Shown here in pieces: positions 1-6,277 of a stretch of DNA of 11,850 bases. Where the stretch lies: contig JAGPFK010000015.1 of the NCBI GenBank assembly GCA_018056585.1, forward strand, positions 1 through 11,850, in the 5' to 3' direction. Source of the DNA: Clostridia bacterium (GTDB taxonomy: Bacteria > Bacillota > Clostridia > Saccharofermentanales > UBA5734). The notes beneath the pieces are model-generated. The model did not search any database. It saw only the letters and a list, made by a program, of their open reading frames with translations, and had not been told where the DNA came from. How positions within the stretch are numbered: position 1 is the stretch's first letter; the number at the start of each line of letters is the position of its first letter. The position numbers and the translations under genes are program-made.

Positions 1-1073
1 TCATTGATATCGAAAACCGTTTTATCCAGGCTCTGACGATTCTCGGAAAGGGTCCCCTCGAACATGGTATTAATCAACGTCTGGAGCCTGAGTGTTTCTT
101 GTTTGACAATTTCCAGATAATAAGGATACTTCTCAGGTGGAATCGTACCATCCAACATGCCCTCTACAAAACCACGGATGGAGGTTACGGGTGTACGCAA
201 GTCATGGGAAACACTTGAAATAAAGTCATTTCGATCCCGTTCCTGATTGGATAACCGCTCGATCATGTGGTTCATGGTCTCAACCAGCATGGTCAATTCA
301 TCCGTCACCACAGAGCGATTCTGATCTTTCCTGCGTCTGGCCCTGCCCTGAGGCAGGACGACACGCACACTGAGATCCCCGCGGGCAACCTTGTCAGCGG
401 CTTCAGCCAGCAGTCGAATGGGACGGGTAAGGGAGCGCGAGATGATGGCATTGATGAACAAAGCAATAGCAAACGCAATCAAAAAAGACGCCACCAGCCC
501 GTTTGTCCTCAAAAAAGTCAGAAAATTCCGATTGCTTTGCAGATAATGCAGCTGAATTTCACCTTGATAGGCGACAGTCTGGCTGGGAAGCGGATAGGCC
601 GCCGACAGCCAATATCCCTTTGTCTCTTTGAATAATCCTTCAAAATCACCCGAGACGCACACACCGGATGTGCCCGACGTTCGGGCAAGCTGAAGCGATT
701 CAGGCAGAACATAATAGCCACGCGCCGTTTGATCCAGCTTGCTCAGGACATCGGCAGGGATGCCTGTGTTCAGGATGATTTCGCCTCGATTGTTGACGAC
801 CCAAACCAACGCGCCGCTCGATCGCGCGGTGAAATGAACATAACTCCCCACTGGCCGGTCATCGATTTCTCCGTTCTCATCTATATTCACCGCGATGGTT
901 CCCGCGATCGCCTGGGCGGCATTAAGCAGTTTATCCATCTGCTGCTCGACGGCTATTCGTGACACGATTTGATAATAGGCAAAGCCCAGAACAAAAAAAA
1001 CCAAAACAATAGCCAGGGTCAGCTGGACAGTTGTACGGGCATAGATCGATCGAAACGGACGTTTACGAGTCAT
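1..1073 (-). CDS. Membrane sensor histidine kinase, N-terminal part (runs off the left edge)
   Basis: This is the sensor partner of the response regulator just upstream. It should autophosphorylate a histidine and pass the phosphate to the regulator. Reading from the ATG at 1073, 357 codons are open to the window edge. A basic N-terminus is followed by membrane segment 1 (about residues 16-37), an extracytoplasmic region of about 150 residues with no fold I recognise, membrane segment 2 (about 192-211), a HAMP domain starting near TRPIRLLAEAA (216-226), and the HisKA dimerisation helix with H-box SVSHDLRTP, whose phospho-accepting histidine is residue 290. The rest of HisKA and the whole ATPase domain lie beyond the window. 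The start is one base after the regulator's TGA (TGATATG), with no clear Shine-Dalgarno sequence, which implies translational coupling. The HAMP connector has a basic insertion around residues 240-256. The stimulus cannot be told from sequence. Identity as a HAMP-HisKA kinase is very secure. Confidence 0.95.
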   Translation of the reverse strand, partial: MTRKRPFRSIYARTTVQLTLAIVLVFFVLGFAYYQIVSRIAVEQQMDKLLNAAQAIAGTIAVNIDENGEIDDRPVGSYVHFTARSSGALVWVVNNRGEIILNTGIPADVLSKLDQTARGYYVLPESLQLARTSGTSGVCVSGDFEGLFKETKGYWLSAAYPLPSQTVAYQGEIQLHYLQSNRNFLTFLRTNGLVASFLIAFAIALFINAIISRSLTRPIRLLAEAADKVARGDLSVRVVLPQGRARRRKDQNRSVVTDELTMLVETMNHMIERLSNQERDRNDFISSVSHDLRTPVTSIRGFVEGMLDGTIPPEKYPYYLEIVKQETLRLQTLINTMFEGTLSENRQSLDKTVFDIN

Positions 1074-1074
1074 A

Positions 1075-1788
1075 TCAGATTGTTTCAAATTTATAACCGA
1101 CACCCCAAACCGTTTTGATGGCCCATTTTTCGTGGCCGCCCGCATCGTCCAGTTTTTGTCGGATCCGCTTAATGTGGACGTCTACCGTCCGTGATTCACC
1201 ATAGAAATCATAGCCCCAGACATTTTCCAGCAACTGCTCCCGTGTGAACACACGGTTCGGGTGAGTGGCCAGAAAAAAAAGAAGTTCCAGTTCTTTGGGT
1301 GGCATTTCGATCGGCTGGTCATTAACGATGACGGCGTAGCGGGACTTATCCACTTTCAATCCGGGAAACTCCGCTACTTCGCTATGATTGGCCTTCTGGG
1401 AGAGCATCTGTCTTGATTCTTCGGTTGCTTCATACCGGCGAAGAACGGCTTTAACCCGTGCCATCAGCTCTTTGGGTTCAAACGGCTTGGGAATATAGTC
1501 ATCCGCGCCAAGTTCCAGTCCGACAACTTTATCCAGCGTGTCTCCGCGCGCCGTCAACATCAGAATCGGCACGTCCGAGGTGCGCCGTATGTCGCGCATG
1601 ATGTCAAAGCCATCGCGGCCGGGCAACATCAGATCAAGAATGACCACATCCGGGTCCGTCTGCAAAAACGTTTCGTAGGCTTTCTCACCGTCCAGACAGG
1701 TGATCACAGCAAAACCGTCTTTATCAAAATAGAGGCGCAGCAATTCGCTGATATTCGGGTCGTCATCAACAATCAACGCTTTTTTCAT
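1075..1788 (-). CDS. OmpR/PhoB-family response regulator
   Basis: A DNA-binding response regulator of 237 residues, the usual size for the family. The receiver domain (about 1-118) shows the acidic pocket D8/D9, the phospho-acceptor D52 in VILDLMLPGRDG, the switch residue T79 in LMLTAR and the conserved K101 in YIPKPF. A linker leads to a C-terminal winged helix (about 139-235) with the typical elements PPKELELLFFL, TREQLLENVWG and RTVDVHIKRIRQKL, then the terminal WGVGYKF hairpin. The wing and recognition helix resemble the WalR/PhoP/ResD branch, but I cannot name an orthologue. The start codon overlaps the nrdR stop (ATGA), and the kinase gene follows after one base, so all three are expected to be co-translated from the ftsZ transcript. 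The regulon is unknown; control of wall or division genes is a guess from position only. Confidence 0.96.
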   Translation of the reverse strand: MKKALIVDDDPNISELLRLYFDKDGFAVITCLDGEKAYETFLQTDPDVVILDLMLPGRDGFDIMRDIRRTSDVPILMLTARGDTLDKVVGLELGADDYIPKPFEPKELMARVKAVLRRYEATEESRQMLSQKANHSEVAEFPGLKVDKSRYAVIVNDQPIEMPPKELELLFFLATHPNRVFTREQLLENVWGYDFYGESRTVDVHIKRIRQKLDDAGGHEKWAIKTVWGVGYKFETI

Positions 1789-2255
1789 TTTTGGATGTCC
1801 TCCTGTCTGCCCAGGATTTCGTTGAGCTCATGTAAAAAAGAACTGACATCCTTGAACTGTCGATAAACGGATGCAAAACGAACATAAGCCACTTCATCGA
1901 TTTCCTTCAGGCCTTCCATAACCCGTTCTCCGATCTCTTGAGAAGACACCTCACGCTTCAGGCTGTTTGCGCAATAATTTTCAATCGAATCAACCAATGC
2001 CTCGATCTGAGCGGTTGAGACGGGTCTTTTGCCACAACTCTTCATGATGCCGGAAAAAAGCTTATCCCGGTCAAAAGGCTGACGGGATCCGTCTTTTTTA
2101 ATCACCATAATGGGCAGATTTTCTATCTTTTCATAAGTCGTAAAACGACCGCCGCAATGGACACACTCCCGCCTCCGCCTGATCGCCGAGCCCTCCGACG
2201 CCGGTCGTGAATCAATCACGCGATCTTCATCCTGGCCACAAAAAGGGCAACGCAT
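1785..2255 (-). CDS. nrdR: Transcriptional repressor NrdR
   Basis: NrdR represses ribonucleotide reductase genes. Family work shows that it senses ATP and dATP through an ATP-cone and binds tandem NrdR boxes. All family marks are visible in 156 residues: a zinc ribbon with C3, C6, C31 and C34 (MRCPFCG and CVHCGGRF), the segment DSRPASEGSAIRRRRE between the cysteine pairs, and an ATP-cone from about 48 to 138 including VIKKDGSRQPFDRDKL and the closing YVRFASVYRQF. Length is typical. A strong AGGAGGTG ribosome binding site lies at 2264-2271, 8 bases before the ATG. The gene begins 36 bp after ftsZ with no terminator-like hairpin between them, and its stop overlaps the start of the response regulator. 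No ribonucleotide reductase gene is in the window, so its targets are elsewhere, apart from a possible box before ftsZ. Confidence 0.98.
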   Translation of the reverse strand: MRCPFCGQDEDRVIDSRPASEGSAIRRRRECVHCGGRFTTYEKIENLPIMVIKKDGSRQPFDRDKLFSGIMKSCGKRPVSTAQIEALVDSIENYCANSLKREVSSQEIGERVMEGLKEIDEVAYVRFASVYRQFKDVSSFLHELNEILGRQEDIQK

Positions 2256-2291
2256 GGTGTCACCACCTCCTGTTTGGTCCGGGATCGGATA

Positions 2292-3704
2292 TTATTTATT
2301 CTTATGGTTATCCTGCAAAAACCAGGGAAGAATCCGTCCGGTGCGTTTTTCATGAGATTGCTCGCTCTCTGGCTTATCTTCGTCTTCAATCGGCACCGTC
2401 CGGTGAGCCGTCATCGCGGAATCCGGATCTCTTTCTTTTGGCAAACGGCCTGTTTCATGCTGTTCCTGTGTTTGGTTTTCAGGGCTCAAGGGCAGCGCTT
2501 CTTCCCGGTGATCGTCATCATCGGGCGATTGCCCAACCGTATAGAATCCGGATGAACCAGATTGCGGTTTGACCGGCTCAGCTACTGGCCTGACAAAAGC
2601 CTGTGCTAAAAAATCGGGAATATCGGTCACTGCTGATTCGGGTTCTGCCGTTTTTTCAGACGGACGCGGCCGAATGGATCGTGTATCAAAATAGATAGGC
2701 CCTTCTTTTTGGGGTTTTGCGGCTTCGGCAGACTTTTCACGAGACGGTGCCGGCTCCCGATCAAAGCCACTGGCAATAACCGTGATCATGATTTCATCGG
2801 TCATCTCCGTGTCAATCACCGCTCCGAAAATGATGTCCGCGTCCGGGGAAACGGCATCGCGCACGATCGAGGCCGCCTCATCCACTTCACGGATGCGCAT
2901 ATCGCGGCCACCCGTAAAGTTAATGATCACGCCTCTGGCTCCGTCAATAGTGGTATCCAGCAGCGGGCTGTTGATCGCCTGACGAATGGCGTTGGCCGCC
3001 CGTCCTTCTCCGGATGCCCGTCCAATCCCCATATGGCAGACGCCAGCCTGAGTCATGATCCGCCGCACATCGGCCAGATCCAGATTAATTAATCCAGGTA
3101 CGGCCACAAGATCAGAAATACCTGACACACCGTATTTTAAAACCTGATCGGCAAGGGTAAAGGCTTCGTCTAATGTGGTTTCATCCGTCGCGATTTCCAG
3201 CAGTTTGTCATTCGGTACAACAATCAAGGAGTCGACGTACTTTTCCATTTCCCGGATGCCCCGTTCAGCATTCTGCATGCGGCGTGAGCCTTCAAATCGG
3301 AACGGCCGGGTCACAACGCCAACCGTCAGAATGCCTAATTCCCGGGCAATCTGAGCAATAATCGGTGCGCCCCCTGTGCCCGTTCCGCCTCCCATGCCAG
3401 CCGTGATGAACAACATATCGGTTCCGCGAATCAATTGAGCAATCTCATCTTTGGACTCCGTTGCCGCCTTTTCGCCGATCTCGGGGTTGGCGCCGGCACC
3501 CAGGCCCCGCGTTATTTTTTCTCCGATTTGGACACGATTGCTGGCCTTCGTTCGCATCAAGGCCTGGTTATCCGTGTTCACCGTAATAAAATCGATACCT
3601 TGAACATCGCTGTCAATCATGCGGTCCACTGCGTTACACCCGCCGCCGCCAATCCCGATTACTTTAATCGTCGCAAAATGATCATTCTCCATACCAAAAT
3701 TCAT
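2292..3704 (-). CDS. ftsZ: Cell division GTPase FtsZ with a long, double-motif tail
   Basis: FtsZ is the tubulin homologue that polymerises into the Z ring. With the ATG at 3704 it has 470 residues. IKVIGIGGGG sits at the N-terminus, the tubulin signature GGGTGTG at 105-111, and the T7 synergy loop NLDLADV at 207-213, with N207, D209 and D212 present, so GTPase activity is expected. The globular part ends near residue 315. The remaining 155 residues are low-complexity and charged, much longer than the linker plus peptide of model FtsZ proteins. They contain IPDFL at 362-366 and ILPWFL at 458-463, seven residues from the end. The start is uncertain. The ATG at 3704 gives an N-terminus of family length but lacks its own ribosome binding site. 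A TTG at 3719 lies 8 bases after GGAGAGGGG, and the frame stays open to a TTG at 3809 that has no ribosome binding site. ftsA is not adjacent. nrdR follows after 36 bp. Confidence 0.97.
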   Translation of the reverse strand: MNFGMENDHFATIKVIGIGGGGCNAVDRMIDSDVQGIDFITVNTDNQALMRTKASNRVQIGEKITRGLGAGANPEIGEKAATESKDEIAQLIRGTDMLFITAGMGGGTGTGGAPIIAQIARELGILTVGVVTRPFRFEGSRRMQNAERGIREMEKYVDSLIVVPNDKLLEIATDETTLDEAFTLADQVLKYGVSGISDLVAVPGLINLDLADVRRIMTQAGVCHMGIGRASGEGRAANAIRQAINSPLLDTTIDGARGVIINFTGGRDMRIREVDEAASIVRDAVSPDADIIFGAVIDTEMTDEIMITVIASGFDREPAPSREKSAEAAKPQKEGPIYFDTRSIRPRPSEKTAEPESAVTDIPDFLAQAFVRPVAEPVKPQSGSSGFYTVGQSPDDDDHREEALPLSPENQTQEQHETGRLPKERDPDSAMTAHRTVPIEDEDKPESEQSHEKRTGRILPWFLQDNHKNK

Positions 3705-3727
3705 TTTATAATCTGACAAGACAACAT
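3701..3727 (-). promoter_or_regulatory. Candidate 8-codon leader ORF coupled to the ftsZ start
   Basis: Directly after the GGAGAGGGG ribosome binding site (3728-3736) an ATG at 3727 opens an ORF encoding MLSCQIIK. It ends in a TGA at 3703-3701, and the ATG of ftsZ (3704-3702) overlaps that stop as ATGA. The geometry copies the ATGA couplings elsewhere in this operon and would explain how ftsZ starts at an ATG without a nearby Shine-Dalgarno sequence. GGAG is 5 bases from the mini-ORF ATG. The alternative is that the same ribosome binding site serves the in-frame TTG at 3719, leaving the mini-ORF meaningless. The ORF is too short for coding statistics to help. Confidence 0.35.
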
Positions 3728-3741
3728 CCCCTCTCCGTACT

Positions 3742-3751
3742 GCCTTAAGGC
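3742..3751. repeat. 10-bp perfect palindrome in the ftsZ leader
   Basis: GCCTTAAGGC is a perfect palindrome just upstream of the ftsZ ribosome binding site. It could form a short stem in the transcript or be an operator half of an unknown regulator. No U-tract follows, so it is not an intrinsic terminator. The palindrome is certain; a function is not. Confidence 0.3.
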
Positions 3752-3840
3752 CGTTCCGGTTTTTTATCCGCCCGGATGCGGTCGCCTGATCAGCAATCCA
3801 AACCGTCAAAGTACACAGGACGGAATTTATTCTTGTTTCA

Positions 3841-3869
3841 ATTTTACACTAAGATACCCATGCAAACAA
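3841..3869 (-). promoter_or_regulatory. Candidate sigma-A promoter for ftsZ-nrdR-two-component unit
   Basis: On the minus strand TTGTTT (3869-3864) and TAAAAT (3846-3841) are separated by exactly 17 bases. The -10 matches 5 of 6 consensus positions; the -35 matches only TTG. The pair lies in the one sizeable gap of the cluster, between sbp and ftsZ, and would give a leader of about 130 bases before the ATG at 3704. Several genes upstream in the cluster probably also read through, since no terminator is visible after sbp. A TTGACG hexamer further downstream has no usable -10. Confidence 0.45.
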
Positions 3870-3879
3870 CATTTTGTGT
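3864..3879 (-). promoter_or_regulatory. Candidate NrdR box overlapping the ftsZ promoter -35
   Basis: The minus strand reads ACACAAAATGTTGTTT. Against the published-type consensus acaCwAtATaTwGtgt, as I recall it, 13 of 16 positions agree, including all six strongly conserved ones (C4, A6, A8, T9, T11, G13). It covers the proposed -35, where a repressor would block transcription. A weaker site with 8 of 16 matches lies 16 bp upstream (3896-3911), the gap usual for paired NrdR boxes. nrdR itself is in the transcript this promoter would drive. The region is AT-rich, so a chance match is possible. Confidence 0.35.
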
Positions 3880-3917
3880 TCTCTTTCGCGGTTTACAACG
3901 ATATCTGCTCATTTTCT

Positions 3918-4310
3918 TCAGAATTTCAAACCGCTGTCCATCAAATCTGAGTTTTCAACCGGTTCTTTTTTGTGCCTTTGATCCCAGCGCTCCAACAAAA
4001 GTCTTCGGATTGTGGAGAAGTTGATGAAAATACGATTGCCAAAAGCAAAAACGGCTGCCAGGCTTAGTTCCAGGTCCAGCTGATCGCCCAGTGCAGCTAA
4101 AGCAACAGCAATCAAGGCATTCCCGATAAAGCCTGTGATAAATAACCTCGTATCAAAGCGATCCTGCAACGTCGCCGTCAGCGCGCCGATCACCGAGTCC
4201 AGTGCAGCCAGAATACCAACGGCAAAATAAGATGAATAGGCTGGCGGAATATGGACATTCAGGATCAGCCCAATAATCAAACCAAGCAACAGACCAAGCA
4301 ATGGAAACAT
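3918..4310 (-). CDS. sbp: Small basic protein Sbp (DUF1290 family)
   Basis: A membrane protein of 130 residues with four hydrophobic stretches (about 1-18, 28-46, 57-75 and 83-98). The conserved blocks of the Firmicutes Sbp family are present: LGLIIGLILNVHIPPAYSSY near the start, VGILAALDSVIGAL around 31-44, FITGFIGNALIAV around 57-69, and LAAVFAFGNRIFINFSTIRR at 84-103. The molecular function of this family is not established; it recurs next to ftsQ and ftsA/ftsZ in Firmicutes dcw clusters. A polar tail of about 25 residues follows the last conserved block. The start is preceded by a G-rich site (GGGGGGGAG, four bases before the ATG), and the gene begins 15 bp after ftsQ. It is the last gene before the ftsZ promoter region. 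Confidence 0.93.
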   Translation of the reverse strand: MFPLLGLLLGLIIGLILNVHIPPAYSSYFAVGILAALDSVIGALTATLQDRFDTRLFITGFIGNALIAVALAALGDQLDLELSLAAVFAFGNRIFINFSTIRRLLLERWDQRHKKEPVENSDLMDSGLKF

Positions 4311-4325
4311 GGTTCTCCCCCCCTG

Positions 4326-5159
4326 CTATGAATCCGGGACAAAAGTTCTGCGGTCGCCTGTCAGATCCAATATGCCTTTGCCGCGTCCGGAAAGAACGCT
4401 CTGGTCAAGAGCAAAACGCAGCCACAGCATGTCTTCTGTCTGGCCTGACCGAATCTCAGCTAAAACAGTCATTTCTTCACCCGTTTCCGGAATGATCAGT
4501 GTTAAATAAAGCGTCCGGCCGCTGATTGGGCGAATTCCTTTAATCTGAGCCAACAAATTTGTTTTCGGACGCGGGTCTTTGTCAGCTTCAATGATTGAGC
4601 CCAATAAGGAAATGGCGCGGCTCAGTGATTCTGTCTGATCGACTTCCAACGGACGGCCGAGGATCATCGAACGCACCTGAAGGCCTTCGATCACGGGAAT
4701 GCCGTCCGGCGGTTCTTTACAAATCTTCAGGGCGACTCCTTCTTTATCGATCATAACACAACCATCCGGAATGGTCAGCCACGCCACTTCTACCCGTTCT
4801 TCCAGAAAGATCCGAATCGCACCTGGGAAATCCAGGGTGACCGCCACATCACGGACGGTTGGAAAATGAGATTTGATCCGCTCTTCCACCGGACCATAGC
4901 GCAAGGCGGTCAACAGTCTGATTGAACCACCCAGCTCGCAAAAAAGGTGTTGGCCCGGCAAAAGGCCGGACGCAGATCGCAGCTGTTCTTGCGTGAGGGT
5001 ACGCAACTGATCCGGCAGTTCGATTGATTGTAAATGAAAGGAGGGTAAAAACAAAACAGCAAGAACCAAAAAACCGGCCAGCAGGAAGGGGAAAAGCCGC
5101 TTGAGAAGGCTTTTTTTGGCCGGTTTCCTGATCATAGACTGTTGGTTCGCCGTTTTCAT
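4326..5159 (-). CDS. ftsQ: Division scaffold protein FtsQ/DivIB
   Basis: A single-pass membrane protein of the divisome that, in relatives, bridges FtsL and FtsB/DivIC with the division synthase outside the membrane. The 277 residues show a basic cytoplasmic N-terminus (1-21), one membrane helix (about 22-40), a POTRA domain (about 42-128, from FHLQSIELP to FLEERVEVAWL), and a beta domain that begins with GCVMIDKEGVALKI at 133-146 and includes IPVIEG at 154-159. The C-terminal GKGILDLTGDRRTFVP resembles the closing strand of DivIB proteins. Its ATG overlaps the murG stop (ATGA), and sbp follows after 15 bp. Primary sequence is poorly conserved in this family, so the call rests on architecture plus position. 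Confidence 0.93.
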   Translation of the reverse strand: MKTANQQSMIRKPAKKSLLKRLFPFLLAGFLVLAVLFLPSFHLQSIELPDQLRTLTQEQLRSASGLLPGQHLFCELGGSIRLLTALRYGPVEERIKSHFPTVRDVAVTLDFPGAIRIFLEERVEVAWLTIPDGCVMIDKEGVALKICKEPPDGIPVIEGLQVRSMILGRPLEVDQTESLSRAISLLGSIIEADKDPRPKTNLLAQIKGIRPISGRTLYLTLIIPETGEEMTVLAEIRSGQTEDMLWLRFALDQSVLSGRGKGILDLTGDRRTFVPDS

Positions 5160-6277
5160 GGTTTTAAAATAGAAATCAATTGGCGGTAAATGGCTTGGCC
5201 TGCATCTGGACGAGCCAATCGCTTCGCCTGCTTTCCCATTTCGTCCAGCCGGCCCGGTTCAGACAACAGCCAATCAAGCTGTTTTTGCAGCCACTCAGGT
5301 GTCAGCTGATCGTCGGCACACATCAAAGCGGCACCGGCATCAGCCAGGATACGGGCATTTTGTGTCTGATGGTCACCGGCCGCGTAAGGATAGGGGACAA
5401 GAATAGCAGGGCGCCCCACGGCTGCAATCTCAGAACATGTCAAAGCGCCGGCCCGGCAAATCAGAAGATCGGCTGCCGCCATGTACAAAGGCATGTCATG
5501 TAGGTAATCAATCACTTTCAGCCAGTCGGCGAAAGCTTCTCCGGTTTTTTTCACTGTTTCATACTGTCTGCTGCCCGCCGCCAATAAAACAGAGGGCGGC
5601 GGCTTCCCTTTCAGCAGCTGTCTTTGTTGTGCCCAGCCGTTCAGGCCAAGGATGGCCTGATTGATCGTCCGGGCACCTAAACTGCCGCCAAAAGCCAGAA
5701 TAAACGGCCGCTTGTCATCGATCTGCAACTGTTCCCTTGCCCATTGCCGATTCACCTCAAAAAACGCCGGCAAGACCGGATTTCCGGTGACCGTTACATT
5801 GGCTTTTTTAGGAAAATAACGTTCGGTCCCAGGGAAAGCGACACAAACGGCCTGGCTTTTGCGTGACATCAGGCGGTTTGAACGACCCGGCCAGGCATTT
5901 TGCTCATGGAGCAGGACCGGGACTCCGCAAGACGCCGCCGCCGCCACGACAGGACTGCAAACAAATCCGCCGGTTCCGATGACCGCGTCCGGACGCCATG
6001 TTCGGATCAAATGGCGACAGCTTCTTTTCCCGATCCAGAATGTATAGGCCGCCCGAAAGACATCAAGGGATAAACGAGCTGGCAAAGGACGGGCCGGGAT
6101 GGTAAGAAAAGGAAAGCCCTCACGCGAAACCAGATCCTTTTCAATGCCTTTTTCCGTACCCAGGAAAAGGATCTCCGCGTCCGGCTCTTCTTTTTGAATC
6201 TGACGGGCTATGGCCAGCGCCGGATTCACGTGCCCGCTGGTTCCGCCTCCGGATAACATGTAGCGGCGCGCGCTCAT
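5156..6277 (-). CDS. murG: Lipid II synthase MurG (GlcNAc transferase)
   Basis: MurG transfers GlcNAc from UDP-GlcNAc to lipid I at the inner face of the membrane, making lipid II. At 373 residues it has standard length and the two Rossmann domains of GT-B enzymes. The glycine-rich loop GGGTSGH is at 10-16, GTGGFVCSP at 101-109, and HEQN at 124-127. The C-domain loop FGGSLGA is at 196-202, RAGALTCSE at 275-283 contacts the donor in known structures, and GDHQTQNA is at 301-308. The acceptor loop carries the usual S/G exchange (GTSGH instead of GTGGH). Both ends overlap neighbours by ATGA, with ftsW upstream and ftsQ downstream. In many Firmicutes murB or murA lies between murG and ftsQ; here neither is present. 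Confidence 0.98.
   Translation of the reverse strand: MSARRYMLSGGGTSGHVNPALAIARQIQKEEPDAEILFLGTEKGIEKDLVSREGFPFLTIPARPLPARLSLDVFRAAYTFWIGKRSCRHLIRTWRPDAVIGTGGFVCSPVVAAAASCGVPVLLHEQNAWPGRSNRLMSRKSQAVCVAFPGTERYFPKKANVTVTGNPVLPAFFEVNRQWAREQLQIDDKRPFILAFGGSLGARTINQAILGLNGWAQQRQLLKGKPPPSVLLAAGSRQYETVKKTGEAFADWLKVIDYLHDMPLYMAAADLLICRAGALTCSEIAAVGRPAILVPYPYAAGDHQTQNARILADAGAALMCADDQLTPEWLQKQLDWLLSEPGRLDEMGKQAKRLARPDAGQAIYRQLISILKP

Noticed and set aside
267..962. Plus-strand open frames over the left edge (122 and 77 residues)
   Set aside because: They lie opposite the sensor kinase, whose minus-strand frame gives HAMP and H-box motifs. The plus-strand products have no recognisable features.
993..1000. 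Run of eight A (eight T in the coding sense) in the sensor kinase as a phase-variation tract
   Set aside because: It encodes ordinary hydrophobic codons of membrane segment 1, the frame is intact, and nothing else suggests slippage.
2275..2291. Small TCCG/CGGA stem after the ftsZ stop as a terminator
   Set aside because: The stem is only four pairs long, has no following T-tract, and the nrdR ribosome binding site follows immediately.
2207..2572. Plus-strand open frames of 121 and 93 residues opposite the ftsZ tail and the nrdR start
   Set aside because: They are antisense to two well-supported genes, have no ribosome binding site, and look like shadow frames of a low-complexity tail.
3765..3806. 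TTGACG hexamer upstream of ftsZ as a -35 element
   Set aside because: At 16-18 bases downstream the sequence is GC-rich (around GGCGAC) and has no acceptable -10.
3705..3809. Longer FtsZ starting at the TTG at 3809
   Set aside because: There is no ribosome binding site before it, the added 35 residues do not resemble FtsZ N-termini, and the extension would cover the real ribosome binding site and leader.
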